Below, piece after piece: positions 1 through 12,695 of a stretch of 64,000 nt of DNA. The stretch is from Triplophysa rosa (lineage: Eukaryota; Chordata; Actinopteri; Cypriniformes; Nemacheilidae), in NCBI RefSeq assembly GCF_024868665.1, contig NC_079898.1, positions 6,396,096 to 6,460,095 on the forward strand, read 5' to 3'. The notes under the pieces are model-generated. The model ran no database searches. It saw nothing but the letters and a program-made list of their open reading frames with translations, and was not told where the DNA came from. A program made the position numbers and the translations under genes. Each line of letters opens with the position of its first letter. Position 1 is the first letter of the stretch.

Positions 1-1643
1 TTTTCCTTGCTCGGAGTTGCTCTCAGATTGGTCCTGAATCACTTTTAAACTAAGACTCCTACGTAGAAGTTTTTAAGCTAAATTAAGAGTTTTCTTAGAG
101 GATTCTTAGAAGCTTTAAGAATACGGGCCCTGTTTTATTAGGAGTAACAGTACTTGTAGAAATGTAAAAGAAATTATAAATGTATTATTAAATTGCAGAC
201 AAAGATTTTGGATAATTGGCTTGTATGTTTGGTGCATTAGGGGGCCCAACCTCATAGGGCCCAAAATTGCTAGCGGTGCCCGTGCCGCTATTAGCTGAAA
301 TGTTTCTTCTTTGCTGAAGCTCTTAAAACACGTTATTGATTCCGCATATAAACTGCTGCACCATATGCACAACACACATAAGAACCGATAGCGTATTTTC
401 CATCAGTAGTGTCAAACCTGACATAAGTTTTTTTAATATGAACACGAACAACAATATGAGGTAGATTTTTGGTAAATAACAACAGACTTCTGTTGCCTCA
501 CACAATGCTTTTGTATAGCAGGAAACCGTCTGGACGATCCATAAACGTTCTTGCAATTCTTGAAAATGTTTCCTTTTCTCTTCCAGAATAAATAACAGCA
601 TACAAACTTGGAATGACATGAAAGTGAGCAAATAATAGTGATTTATTTTTTGCTTTTTTTTAGGTTAATTTAATTCTAATTATCCACATTTCCCGTTTGA
701 TTTGTGGAAGAGATGTGTGCTGTGTTGAGGGTCACACCTGCAGCGTGCAGATTCCATTTGTTAATGACTTTTCACATTCTTTCCCATTAAGCTGATGTGA
801 AGAGGGCCACAGAACTGCCAAAAGTCGCTTTTCAAGCCAACAGTGCAAGGGTGCTGTCAGATTATCTTGGGCTGGCCTTCAATTAAAACTCAGGAGAGCT
901 GGCCAGAAATACACTCCTGTCTCGGGCTGAAAGAAAAAGCAGGTGTGAAATGTACAGTACTCTGACCTTCCCTGCCCTTGTGAATTTATTTCAGTGTGAT
1001 TTTGACAGTGTTGGAACGCTGCAGTGCGCTCGCTGTATATCTGAGCATATCAAACAGAGCTGCATGTGGCAGAAATGTTCGCGGTATGGCAGCATGACCC
1101 CTGGACCGCTACAATAACAAACGTCCACTACCTCGACTGATATGATGTATATACAAGATGATTATTATTTTTTCCAGTATGACCGAAGTGGTGTGTTGAG
1201 TGTATAACTGTGCCGATGTGAAAAGAAAAGCAAAGTTTTCCTCACACAATAGACAGGGTTTGACTGAACCTGGCAGTGTTTTGGTGAACGACTAGATTTG
1301 TATGACACAAAGCTCTGCAGTATGTCAGCATGCCCTCGGCCAATCACATTTCAAGCTTTGTTCCACACGTTGTAATCATGATAATATTTTATTTAAGTCT
1401 CTGTTGATTTTTCGCTTTTGTTGTTTTTGACTTTTCTTCATAGGTCGTGGAATGTGCCCTTTTCGCACGTCAGTTTTTCTCATTATATACTGGTCATAAC
1501 CAATTAGAAACCTTTTAAAAACCTGATAACCTTTCATGTGTTTTCTAGTTCAGTTCAGTTTGATCTTGATGCCTGACAATTAAATTGGGGCCTTTGCTTA
1601 ATCTCGGGTTGTCGTCTCTGTTTATGGAGGTTGTCATGATGGT
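1..1643. other. Intergenic, no gene recognised
   Basis: AT-rich sequence. Minus-strand frames at 115-375 and 323-631 overlap and might be remnants of a decayed repeat, but no family is identified. Confidence 0.5.
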
Positions 1644-1644
1644 T

Positions 1645-1696
<52 letters not shown>

Positions 1697-1730
1697 GTGT
1701 GTGCGCGTGTCTGTGTGTGTGTGTGTGTCT
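1644..1730 (+). repeat. (GT)n microsatellite
   Basis: About 87 bp of GT with a few interruptions (GCGT, CTGT). Confidence 0.9.
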
Positions 1731-2288
1731 GTCTATATAATTACATCTGCCACCTCAGAGCTATAGTTGAGAAACCCAAGGCATTACCTCAAGAGTCCTT
1801 GAGATATTTTCTGAAATGCTTTGAAATGTTTTTAATGGCAAATCGTAGGGACAGTAATTATTCTGCAATGTTTTAACCTTTTGAGTGATGTTTCATTTGA
1901 GTGATTGAGATAAGGTCCCTCAAAATGTCTAATGCTGTAATGGTGCCATGTCACTTTTGTCAGCTCAAGTGTGATTTTTTCAATGTTGTATATGCCTTTC
2001 CCAGTTTAATGTGCGTAGTCAAGTATGAGTCATTTAGATTTCCTCAAATGCCAACCTGGCGCAACAACAACAAATGGTGTTGATTTTTTTGGGGCGCAAT
2101 CAATGGTATATGGATGAGTGTTCGGGAAACTGATTTCACAGAAACTGATTTTTGCATGTGAATTGTAGCCTACTGAAACAATTATTAGAATAGCAAAAGC
2201 TCCATACACCTACCCAACCTGATCATAATAAAACAAATGCAATTTTATGAATCCATAGTTACCTTGTATAACTATTGTTACAAATTGT
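1731..2288. other. Intergenic, nothing recognised
   Basis: AT-rich unique sequence between a microsatellite and the hAT element. Confidence 0.6.
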
Positions 2289-2296
2289 GGTGATAG

Positions 2297-3500
2297 CAGA
2301 GATGGGTAGTAACGCGCTACATTTACTTCGTTACATTTACTTGAGTAACATTTTGGAGAATATGTACTTTTTAAGTAAAATTAAAAGTGTGTACTTTTAC
2401 TCTTACTTGAGTAAATTTCTAATAAAAATCTGTACTTTTACTTCGTTACATAACTTACATTGCGTGACGTTCCTTCATTTTAAAATATGCTTTTTAAACG
2501 CGTTGTTTATTTCAAGGTTGTCGTCTCTTTTTACGGGCATTCCCGAGTGATCGATTCGTTTGAGTCGATTCTTTTGAAAGCATTAATTGAACAATGGGCA
2601 AAACCATTTGAATAGGCTAATGAATCAGTTCAAATGATTTGTTCAGTTCGCAGCACAATCTGAATCATCTGAAGCAGGATTACTCACTCCTCATAGCGCG
2701 AAATTTAAGAACACGCAGAACACAAAGAGCGTTGGATGAAGTGGATATTAATCTATATCTATACAATCAAAACTGCAAATGTGTCATATTGTTTGCCAGC
2801 GATGATAAATGCCCGCCATTTGCGCGCACCCGCGCGACCTGTTCGTCAGACACATCAACATGCGCGTTACCTGTCAGACACAGAGACGTGGGCTTGCAGA
2901 AATATACATTTGAAGAACAGAGGGAAGAAAACGTGTTGATGGGCGTGTGGTTCACTGTTTACTGTTTGTTTACAAGTAAGAGCGTTTCACAACACACACG
3001 TGACACAACACGAGAAAACATGAACTTTGTTCAAAAATGTGTATTTCATTTAAGAGAGCACTGCAGATGTTCTAGATCATCTTAGGAAATGCTCTGAGTT
3101 TAGTTCATGCTTTAGTTTGACATGGTCTATTATTCTAAATAAGTTGTGTAAACTACATTGACATCAGGACTAGATGAAATTTACAGAAATGCTCGTCTCT
3201 TCTGTGTTTGTCTATTCTTTAGTCTCTCTATATATTGCAAAGATATCTGCTTATGATAATTAAAAATATTGATTAAAATGTAATATTAAAATATTGGCGT
3301 TAATATTAATTTTATGTAGTAGGCCTATATAATCAGATACAAAGTAACTAACTACTTGAGTAGTTTTTTCATTGCATACTTTTTTACTTTTACTCAAGTA
3401 ATTTTTAAAATAGTGACTTTTACTTTTACTTGAGTAACAATTTCTCTAGTTACTTGTACTTTTACTTGAGTAAAGATTTTGGCTACTCTACCCACCTCTG
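2297..3500. mobile_element. Non-autonomous hAT-type DNA transposon (1.2 kb) with 8-bp target duplication
   Basis: The ends are CAGAGATGGGTAG and, inverted, CAGAGGTGGGTAG. They are flanked on both sides by the identical 8-mer GGTGATAG (2289-2296 and 3501-3508), the target-duplication length of hAT elements. Subterminal regions carry many TTTACTTGAGTAA units in both orientations. The interior has a 148-codon plus-strand frame (2639-3085) without transposase motifs, so the element is non-autonomous. The perfect duplication suggests fairly recent insertion. Confidence 0.85.
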
Positions 3501-3508
3501 GGTGATAG

Positions 3509-5130
3509 CGTGTTCAACGTCTAAAAATGTAGTTTGGGGACACAGAAATCACACACTTTATTCTTTCTAACTTTACTTTCCAATTAGAAGAAATCCTCTT
3601 TCAGCTTGATCCCGACATGTTTGCCGTTACAATGCACTCCGAATTTCCGTGCAAGAGCGTACCTATAAAACAGAAGGGTTAAAGGTGAATTTCTTTTTCA
3701 GACCGGGAGATTAGAATGAGATCTGTGTTCTCGGATGCTGTTCTCTGTCACCCATTCCCAAGGGCACGTGGGTAATTATCAGCCGTCATCATTTGTCACA
3801 TCACAAGGCTTCCACCTCATTCACATGTCAGGTATTTCCTATATTAATCTTGTCTTCTGGCCTCCCACATCTTCACTTCTTTTCATGCTCGTAGGTACTG
3901 TTGGTGTGGAAGAAATGAATGGGCCTGACATACTGCCAGTGGCTGAGATGGATCTTCAGAGGTGACCCCCTCCTTTCCCAGCAGCAGAGGGGGATTCGTC
4001 ACTGTGCGACGGCCCTGCGCTCCGGGGCTGCTGCATGCTAATTTGACCTATTGTTTAAGGGTGACTGCTTTTCCAGTGCTTCCGAACAAAAGACCTTTGC
4101 GTGGATCTCTGTTTCGCCTTGTTTAATATTTACATTTGAATATTTGCTTGGCTCCATCACAAGGATATCAAAGCTGGTGTGAAGAAAGGAATTTTGCTTT
4201 CTGCTTTTGATGGGAGGATTTTCAGAAGGGATTTGTGTCGATGTTGTGAGGTTTTCACTGCGGCATTCTTGTTAGTGCCAAGGGCTATGTTGGCAGAAGA
4301 TGATTTATTATACAGTATATACATGTAGTTAACCATACACGTAAAAATGGCTTTGGACTACTTAACAAACCCATAAACTGAATAAAAGGTGAAGTATATG
4401 TTTTCTAAAAAAAGTGTAATTTTCTTTCGCCTGTCTGCCACTGGACGGAAGATCTGTCTCGCTCCGAATTCATGGCATTGGTTGAGCCAGTGTCACTAGG
4501 TCAGGTTGGTCAGGATACTCAAACCGAGCATCATTTTGACAGCATCGCAGAGCCATAGTGTTTGCATTTTTGGGAGGGGTTTCAAGGTTCATGTTTTTTT
4601 TATTTGTCACATCACATATACTGTATGGTGCAATGTAGCGAAATGATTTTTCTCAACAATACAAACAACAAGAAATTAATAGCAAATTAACCCAAAAATA
4701 TTTAATAAAACATGAATATAAAATGAAAAAATAATAAGTACATGGTAGTGATTGTGTCTGCGTGCATTGTTATGTAACTTGTGATATGTAGCTATGTTTA
4801 ACCTTTAAACATTTTTATGTTAAAGTAATAAAAACACCATTTAACTGCAAACATCTTTGACATGCTGTCGATAAAAACCAGACAAATTTTCTTAATGAAT
4901 AAAGAACATTTCAGTTGCACCATAGACCTTTATTGTAAGTAAAAAAGTACAGTGTTTTTTACTTTAAAAAAATGTAATGTATAAATAAATAAAATTCAGT
5001 AACTAACCCATTAAAAAGAGAGGAATGTATATCACATTTTCTTCTTTTTAATAACCTTTTATTTGCCTTTCCTTTTAAATCAGTCTTTGTGTTCTAATAA
5101 AGGCACTTGAGGATGAGTAGCTGTGTACAC
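3509..5130. other. Intergenic, nothing recognised
   Basis: Unique, AT-rich after about 4.3 kb. No coding or repeat signal. Confidence 0.6.
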
Positions 5131-5720
5131 GGCTGAATGAATCTGACAACAAAGTCTCATCTGAGACCACCCCGACCCCCCAACACAAACCCCATGTTAA
5201 TTAACACAATCTCCACGCGTCCACCGTGCCTCGCTGCTGCGGACAGTACAGTGAACTCATGCCATGTGATGGCGGTGAGGCTGGCTGACCAATCGCGGAT
5301 CAGACTTAATGTGTCAGGCTCTTTTAGGTCAGTGAGGAAGAAAATAGGGAACGTGGGAAGACTTCTTGTAATTAGGAGGTATGTCTGCTGTCAGGATGGG
5401 TGCGTGAAGATGGCACGTGCCGGAGTGCGGAGGCGTCGCCAAGGAACGCGTCCCGAGGAGACAGATTTGTGGCGGGTAGCTGTGCGGTAATTGGAGATTT
5501 CTGGGGTGATTAAAATTCATTTTTTTGCATTCTCTCGCATCTGCATAGCCACAGGAGAGCCCTGAAGCTGTGCGTCTGTGTGTTTGGGACATGTCTGTAG
5601 AATGGGTCACTTACTCACCCCCCCCCCACCTTTTGCATGCCTCCTGAACGAGTGGAGCAAGACCAGACTCGTTTCATCTGAGGGCGGGAGGAGGTCAGAG
5701 GTCACTTGTAATGACTTGTA
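5131..5720. promoter_or_regulatory. GC-richer block with DR1, possible regulatory element
   Basis: An island of higher GC in AT-rich DNA, ending with the DR1 at 5692-5704 and a C9 run near 5618. A 117-codon plus-strand frame has no family resemblance. Regulatory role is inference. Confidence 0.25.
5692..5704 (+). promoter_or_regulatory. Perfect DR1 nuclear-receptor site AGGTCAGAGGTCA (downstream)
   Basis: Identical 13-mer to the intron 8 copy, about 26 kb beyond the meis1 3' end. It is not inside a repeat I recognise, and the flanks of the two copies differ, so this is not a duplicated mobile sequence. Confidence 0.45.
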
Positions 5721-6208
5721 ATGGCAGAACTGTAAGGGAGCACCGGGTGCCGATCCACTTCAGTACACTCCCTGTTCTTCATGCCCACTGCCCTTATCAC
5801 ACAAATGACCTGGGCTGGGCCTGCACTCGCTAATGGAGTGTGTGTGTCCTTGTTTCGGAGTGAAATAAAGGAGGCCCTGATATTCCAGTTGATGATCAAA
5901 GCTTTGCATGGCCACCTGTCAACATAGAGATAAAGATTTTAAAAAAAAGTTTGGTTAACAACCAATGTGGGGTTTTCGAAGACTGATAATATTATATATA
6001 TTGCATAATTATGTGGACTAATTGAAATGTAGACCTACAATGGTGGCCAGAAGTGTAACGTTGATGCCTTACCTTCTTATTCAAATATATTATTGAAGAC
6101 ATATTAAAAACATTGTTTTCATGGTGTGTAGTTGGCAAACAATACCCATAACACATGAAGAAAGCTTACTGAGTCAAAGTCCATGGGGTAACAAGAGGAT
6201 CAACAAAT

Positions 6209-6398
6209 TAAGAGTTTGGTTCCAAAATGAGGTAGCTCCGTTTAAAAAAAATCATGTTTTTTATTGTGTTAGCTGTATTTTTTGAGTTGTTGTGGCTTAA
6301 ATCAAAACAAACCAACTGCAGTTTGATTGATATTAATTGGAATGCACAATGAGAAAACATGATTTTTGAAGTTTTCTCATTTTGGTACCAAACTCTTC
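6209..6398. repeat. Palindromic foldback repeat (190 bp)
   Basis: The left arm starts TAAGAGTTTGGTTCCAAAATGAGG; the right arm is its inverse (CTCATTTTGGTACCAAACTCTT). Homology continues inward through AAAATCATGTTTT on both sides, so each arm is about 60 bp. It resembles short inverted-repeat elements common in cyprinids; the family name is not known to me. Confidence 0.65.
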
Positions 6399-7930
6399 AA
6401 ATATTGCAGTAAGTGATAAAATCGCATTCAAGTCCTGCTAGTTATTTGTTTTTCTACGCACTTTTTTGTATATTAGAATAAGACCCATATCACCGCTGTA
6501 GTTTGCCAAATTCTGCCCACTTAATAAATTAAAAGTTTAGTGCTTTGTCCATTTTGTAGTCTGATGGTTTAATCTGACCTGAGTTGGCAATAAAAGCAAA
6601 TATTGTTTCAAAAAACGCCCCTCCAGTCATCGGCTGTTTCTGCCAGTTTCTTTGCAGAACTGTTTGGTGCTGCCGGTGGCTCAGAAATTGCCCACCACAT
6701 TGGGCACCATAAATTACTTTTTTAGACAATGCATTCATACTCTACAAACCTCCATGAGCGGAGTATGTTTAGCATTCTCAGTTTGAGGTCTTTAAGCATA
6801 CACACTCCCGCTCGGCTTTCATCGTGACATCCATCATGGCTTCATGCAGCTCAGCGGCAGCGGCACGGATTGGTCTGCAGTCTGCGTGCTGTAGGTTAAG
6901 GCGTGCGGATGTGTGGGTTGCCGTGGTGCAGGCTTGTGGTGAATTGTGACCGTTGCTGAGTCTTTCCTCTCTCGGCTCTGTGTCAGGAAGCAGGTCCTCA
7001 TCGCAAGCCTAAGGAGAGGATGACTCGAGCGCCGGCCGTGAGAAATGTGCTCGCCTTTTCTTCACAGAGGAAAAGCACAACATGTTGACAGTGAAAGCAT
7101 CGACATTAAGTTACAGGACTGTGGAACTGGAAAAAGGTTTTCTCATGTTCATTCTCAACAATACGGAAGGAGAAATGATATTACCCCCATGATGTTATCA
7201 AGATGCAAAGTAAAGAAAGAACATGGTATGGCTATTTTTTCCCCAAAAGCTGAACTGTAGCTCACTCTTCCCAGCATGCTCAGGGTGGCAGGGCTGTGTG
7301 TTTGGGCGAGTGATCATTCAGTTCAGGCCTGGTGCAGGAGGTGTGCTGGAGAGAAAAGTGATCCGCGTGATGATGGTTTATTTTCCTGTGCAGACAATGG
7401 CTGAGGGGCCCGGGATGCGCATACCTGCTGTCTCGCTGACGGGAACAGACATGACCTCCGAATGTGACACCGCAGACTGCTGGAAAAGGGAAATTTAAAT
7501 CTGCAATTACGCCTGAACCCAATGAAATGATGTTGTGAGAGAAAGAACACCAAAACATCTTCTGATGATGGAAAATGAGTCATGTTATCTTTAGCTCAGT
7601 ACATGAACGATCAAGTCTTCACGCTAAATCTTTCAGTCATAGAAATCATTTCTTTTAAATGTGGTAATACTACAGCTTTTATTTGATGTGTGATTGCTAA
7701 GGACAGCATCGCTATTACAGATGTTCAGGGTTAACATTTCAGGATTATGGATTACCCTGCATAAAACATTATTCAATTCTAGATATTAAACTTTAGCTCA
7801 TAACTCGTCCTGTGCTGTTTTTGTGATATGCACTGAATGATGCTTCAAATCATACAGCATGTGGAGCAGAGGTGTGATGTGAAAAATCTTGACTTAAATG
7901 AAATAATGTCTGTAGGAACCTAAATATATA
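6399..7930. other. Intergenic, no gene recognised
   Basis: Includes a GC-richer stretch at 6750-7000 and 7270-7490 with short chance frames on both strands. No protein family seen. Confidence 0.5.
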
Positions 7931-8163
7931 ACCTGATCTCACAGATCTCACAAGGCTTAACCATTTCACAAGGTGGCAAATTCGTATACGTTTGTTCAAC
8001 GTTAACCTTACAAAATGTACAATTATTAGAAGAAAGCAAGATAGAAGCCTCACTCCCATCCATAACCCTAAAACGTATCTGGGGTAAACGTAGATCATAT
8101 GAAAATGTACAAGTTCATACAAAATTGCCACCTCGTAAATTGTTAGGAATTGCTATGAGATAT
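7931..8163. mobile_element. Palindromic MITE with GATCTCAC...AAGGTGGCAA ends
   Basis: Left end ATCTCACAAGGCTTAACCATTTCACAAGGTGGCAA-type arm, right end its imperfect inverse (TTGCCACCTCGTAAATTG ... CTATGAGAT). This sequence type is abundant in zebrafish and carp genomes as I recall. Divergent arms suggest an old copy. Confidence 0.6.
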
Positions 8164-8200
8164 GTTTACTTTCATGGCATAATTTTAAGCCACGATAAAC

Positions 8201-8708
8201 ATTAAGAGACCATTTCAAAATATATATTTTTTATTTACTATTTATAGGTATGTATTTAGGTAAAACAATCGTTTTTGTTTAATTCTGGGAACTACTAGCC
8301 ATATGTTTAGCAAATTTCAAATAAAAGATTGTTTCTATTTCCTATTCATTTGCAGAAAATGAAATCTGGAGAAACGGGTAAAAAACAGAAAAGATGCTCT
8401 GTATTTTTTCAGACCTCAAATACTGCAAAGAAAACAAGTTCAGATTCACTTTTAAGCAATACAACAGTCATATTTGTACATGTATTTAGGAAAAGTACAA
8501 AAAGTATATTTTTTATGTGATAATCTGGATTTTTCTCACAGTTTTCATGTGTCTGGTCATGATGTCAGTCTTTCACATTGCTATTGGATGACTTTATGTC
8601 ACTCCTGAGGTTTGATTTTGTTGAAATTCAACAGAAACTGGACTGGAATGGCGACAATGCACTGTACATCTATATGGATTATATGAAAATTTAGAATGGT
8701 CTCTTAAT
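8201..8708. mobile_element. Inverted-repeat element with ATTAAGAGACCATT ends
   Basis: ATTAAGAGACCATT at 8201-8214 recurs inverted at 8695-8708. The interior of about 480 bp has no coding content. The AATGGTCTCTTAATTT end is familiar from zebrafish interspersed repeats. True boundaries may lie about 20 bp further out. Confidence 0.55.
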
Positions 8709-10565
8709 TTGTTTTGCGGCTGTATAAGGTAAAAAAAAGTTGTTCAGTACCCTATATTATATTATTCAGTGTGTAAATTGTATCAATATTTTTTTTCACA
8801 AAACACAGATGAAAGCATAGAATATTTGCCTTTTATTGAGTAATGCCGTGTTAAACAACACCGGTTATAGGCCAGAAAAGGACATCAGCGTCTCCAAAGA
8901 AGGTGATTTAAACTTTAGTTACAGATTCAAGGTCTTTTAGTGCATTTGAATCACAGCAATTACTTTCAGTCTCTCTGTCTCTGTTTCTCTCTCCCAGCAC
9001 TCATCACTCAATACAAAGTGGTGACCTTGCTAACTGTCTGAATACAATGAATTCTAATGAGCACATTAAAGACATCTCAGCCTTTAAAAATATGTGTGTT
9101 TAAAGATCCACCTCTTAATCTAGAAGTGACTGCTGTATTGAACGATATGCTGTGGAGTCAATATTTACTTAAGGGTGTATTTTGGTGCACTGTAATTACG
9201 TTCCTCTGCTATTTCTGACTTTGGTTTGGACATCTGACTTGATGTCATACTGTGAGTTGAAGGTGGTGATGTCATAATGGAGAGGCTGTAGGGGGCAGCA
9301 GGGGCTTTGTCTCATACACAACAGCTGCTCTCCGAGAGTCTTTTACATCAGGTCAACACACAGTGCGTTGTGTAGTCACGGAGAACGGAAAGGCCATGAA
9401 GTGAGTGAGATAATGCGCTAGTCTGCTGGGAATCCCTGTGATGCTGAAATGATGGGCCCAAAATAGAGAAACTCTATTTATTTACCAATCTTACAATCTA
9501 TGCAAATGAATGTGTGAAAAAGATTGATACCTAAGGCAGCGTGGGTCATGGTTTAGCTATAAAAAGGAAACAAACAACTTATAAAATCCAATGTCACGAA
9601 AAGACCAGTGAAATCAATATTATTGCACTGGCGCTACATTCATTTCCATTCATTTATGTTATAATGAATGCATTTATTCTCTCATTCATTTATAAATTCT
9701 CCTTTTTTATTTGTCGGATCAATTTTGTTGTTGTGTGTCCAGATTAAACCATTTTGCATTTAGATTTAGCCACACTTTTTATTAAGATTTTGACTCTCTT
9801 TATTTTTCTGTGCCAGTGTGACGTCATAACACCTTGAGATTTTGTGTGTTGTGCAAAAGACAAAGCACAGGCACCAGGTGATGTTTATTCACAGCGAAGA
9901 CAAACAAATCAAATGGTAAATAAGAGAACAAACAAAAGAGGAAAAACAAAAGGAAAGCAATTACCATTACACAGTGCCCAAAACGTGTGTTCACAACTTC
10001 AAAAAAAAAAAGAAGAAGAAATAACAGTGACGGATACACTAAAAATGATCCAGGAAAATTGCATTTGTTTTTAAGATTTCTGAAAAGTTGTGACAAAAAG
10101 AAAAATGGCTTAAAATCAAACTGGAACTGTCTTAGGTGAAAAGGCTGCCAAACTCCCCCTGAGCATTGTAATAACTCTGACAAAATGCTTTTCCATTTAT
10201 TCGTTTTTGTTTACATGCCCTTGAGAAAACACAAATTAATTAGGATTTTGAGTTTCTTTACAAAGCAAATAAATGTGTTTAAAAGAAGGATGAAGTCCTT
10301 CTCTCAAAGCACATATACAAATCAAATAAAAATATGGCAATTTTTCTACCGTTCGAACATTACACAAGTCACACTGGCTTTTGAGAGCAGGCTGTGTAAA
10401 TCCGACATTACATTTTTATATAGTTATAAGTAATTGAATTTACTAATAAAGAATAATAAAGAAACAAATAGGCTGTGTAAGAGCAGCTATGGTTGGTGAG
10501 GCGTCAGCTCATGAGTAAATGAGTTCTGGTAGGTTTGGGGGATACTTGTGTTACATTGCAGAGCT
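8709..10565. other. Intergenic, nothing recognised
   Basis: AT-rich unique sequence. The minus-strand frame at 9824-10183 is Phe/Leu-rich from A/T-rich codons and has no family features. Confidence 0.55.
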
Positions 10566-10575
10566 TTGTGTGCGT

Positions 10576-10626
<51 letters not shown>

Positions 10627-10699
10627 TGCGTGCGCGTGCGCGTGCGCGTGCGTGTGCGTGTGCGTGCGTGCGTGCGTGCGTGCGTGTGTGTGTGTGTTG
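10566..10699 (+). repeat. Compound (GT)n/(GTGC)n microsatellite
   Basis: About 134 bp, nearly all strictly alternating purine and pyrimidine, passing from GT to GTGC to GCGCGT and back. The open frames it creates on both strands are artefacts. Confidence 0.92.
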
Positions 10700-11838
10700 T
10701 AATGGCCATGTGTAAAAGACAGCCTGCACTGCACAGGAGATTTATGGCTTCAGGTCTCTGCGTGTATATTTACAGTCTCACGACCTGTGCAGATTCACAG
10801 TTCAAGAACAAGGTTCAAGCCCATCGAATACACAAACACTCTGAATGAACATATAAACCTTTTTGGCTACAAATGGTAAACAAGTCACACAAATACACGA
10901 TTTTAAAGTATTTTGTGTATCTGTGATAATTACAAAGGTCTGAATGATAATGTTGTTCAGCCATGGCACATAGTGCTTTCTCTAAAGCCAACAGAGTATA
11001 AGTATGTAGAAGTATTCAAATATGCCAATTCTGTAGTTGTAGGAGTACTGAGTTTAGCATTTTTGTAGCAGCATTATGCATTGTTCTCATACGCAACATT
11101 CAGGTATAGATTAAAAATCCTTGCAATGCAATAAAATAAAAAAACAAAATTAAACTAAATAATAATAATAATAATACACATAGAAAAGTTATCCCTACAT
11201 AAAAAAACATAAAAATAGTCAAAACAATTGTTAAAATTAAATTGAATGAATTTTGAATGTTAATATTATTAATAATGAACTTAAAATCTAAAAGATAAGA
11301 ACACTCCAGACTTCAATTCAGCAATAGTGGCCACTGACTATAAAGCATAGTCTTCCCTGACACGCAGTCTCCATAATCCCCTAATACACACAAACTCTCA
11401 CAGAGAGATCCAGCTCACATCTCAATTCCATTTATACCTTTCCTCAGACGCATACACTGAATGATGGATTGCCTCTACGCTAACAGCATTAGCTGTCGTG
11501 CTGCGGGCAGACAGACAGGCTGAGTTTATTCAGCTCGAGCTGTATGTCGTGAAGCCTGCAGACTCGAACCCAACAGTTAAAGACAGAGCATTAAATAACA
11601 CAACAGATGCATGTTTATTTATCTAGCCCCCAGGCCAGCTCGACTGGTGAGGGAATCAACACCAGGGCCATTTCCATGTGAGCAAATGGCGCATGTCATG
11701 GGTGGAGCAAACATGAATATGGCTGAGAGGGTTTTTTAATCAAGAGACATTGTGTGATTTTTTTTAAGCCCCTTTCATTGTGTTGAACACAGGCTTTACA
11801 TCTGAATGGTTTCGAGAGAAAGTTTTTGCTCTTTATTT
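10700..11838. other. Intergenic, nothing recognised
   Basis: Unique AT-rich sequence with a short (AAT)n near 11160. Confidence 0.6.
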
Positions 11839-11870
11839 GTGTGTGTGTGTGTGTGTGGGGGGGGGGGGGG
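11839..11870 (+). repeat. (GT)n followed by a G14 run
   Basis: Nine GT units and then 14 consecutive G residues at 11857-11870. Confidence 0.9.
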
Positions 11871-12335
11871 TACTAAGCTAGTTAACTAACTAGCTTTAGT
11901 TATGGGGCCAAAAGAAGGCTTAATCTAAAAAAACACCCTTCCAAGGGCATCAAACCATTGAAATGAATTAACACTTTTAAAAATATATCTTGCATATTAG
12001 TTAAAATATATTTTTTTAAAGGGTCAAAAAACTGTCCTTAAAAATGAACATGGTTTTATTACAATAACCATATTATTTGTAGTAAAAACATGGTAGTACA
12101 ATGCTAATCAATAAATATATAAAACACAGAGTTACAACTCATTTTACTATAATACAAACCAGAGATTTTTGTAGTACACACATTGTGTTCACAAGGAAAC
12201 TACAAGTTGTACAATGTGTGGACCCAGTTTAATAAACATACTTCATGATGTTTTAAGATCGAAAAATGCAGATCCATGTGAGAGTTGGGATTGGGGAAAA
12301 TGAATGAGAAGTCCCCACCTAACTAAACAAACAAA
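11871..12335. other. Intergenic, nothing recognised
   Basis: AT-rich sequence between two GT-repeat runs. Confidence 0.6.
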
Positions 12336-12336
12336 T

Positions 12337-12402
<66 letters not shown>
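12336..12402 (+). repeat. (GT)n microsatellite
   Basis: About 67 bp of nearly pure GT, adjoining the interspersed repeat that follows. Confidence 0.92.
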
Positions 12403-12403
<1 letters not shown>

Positions 12404-12675
12404 CATGTTTGTATATCCCGGTGGGGACCTAAACCTGAATACACACCAACACATGGGGACTCGTGTCACCGTGGGGACCAAAATTGAGGTCCCCAGGGGC
12501 AAAAAAGCTAATAAATTGTACAGAACAATATTTTTTACAAATCTAAAAATGCAAAAAGTGTTCTATGATCTTTAGGTTTAGGGATAGGGTTAGGGATAGG
12601 GGATAGAATATACAGTTTGTACAGTATAAAAACATTACGCCTATGGACTGTCCCCACGGGGATAGTCAACCAAAG
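12403..12675. repeat. Interspersed repeat embedded between GT microsatellites
   Basis: Contains GTGGGGACCAAAATTGAGGT, TTTAGGGATAGGGTTAGGGA and ACTGTCCCCACGGGGATAG, a repeat type widely found next to (GT)n in teleosts. It is bounded on the left by a (GT)n run of about 67 bp and on the right by a shorter one. The TAGGGTTAGGG part resembles telomere repeat by chance or origin. Confidence 0.6.
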
Positions 12676-12695
12676 CGTGTGTGTGTGTGTGTGTG
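12676..12695 (+). repeat. Short (GT)n run
   Basis: Right-hand boundary of the interspersed repeat at 12403-12675. Confidence 0.8.

Noticed and set aside
2639..3085. 148-codon open frame inside the hAT element as a transposase
   Set aside because: No transposase motifs or family resemblance, and it is far too short for a hAT transposase.
10487..10848. Open frames of 76-109 codons over the GT/GTGC repeat on both strands
   Set aside because: Composed mainly of CV/RV or TH/AR dipeptides produced by the microsatellite.
12570..12605. Interstitial telomere repeat (TAGGGTTAGGG)
   Set aside because: Only one or two units, within a dispersed repeat consensus, so not a telomere remnant.
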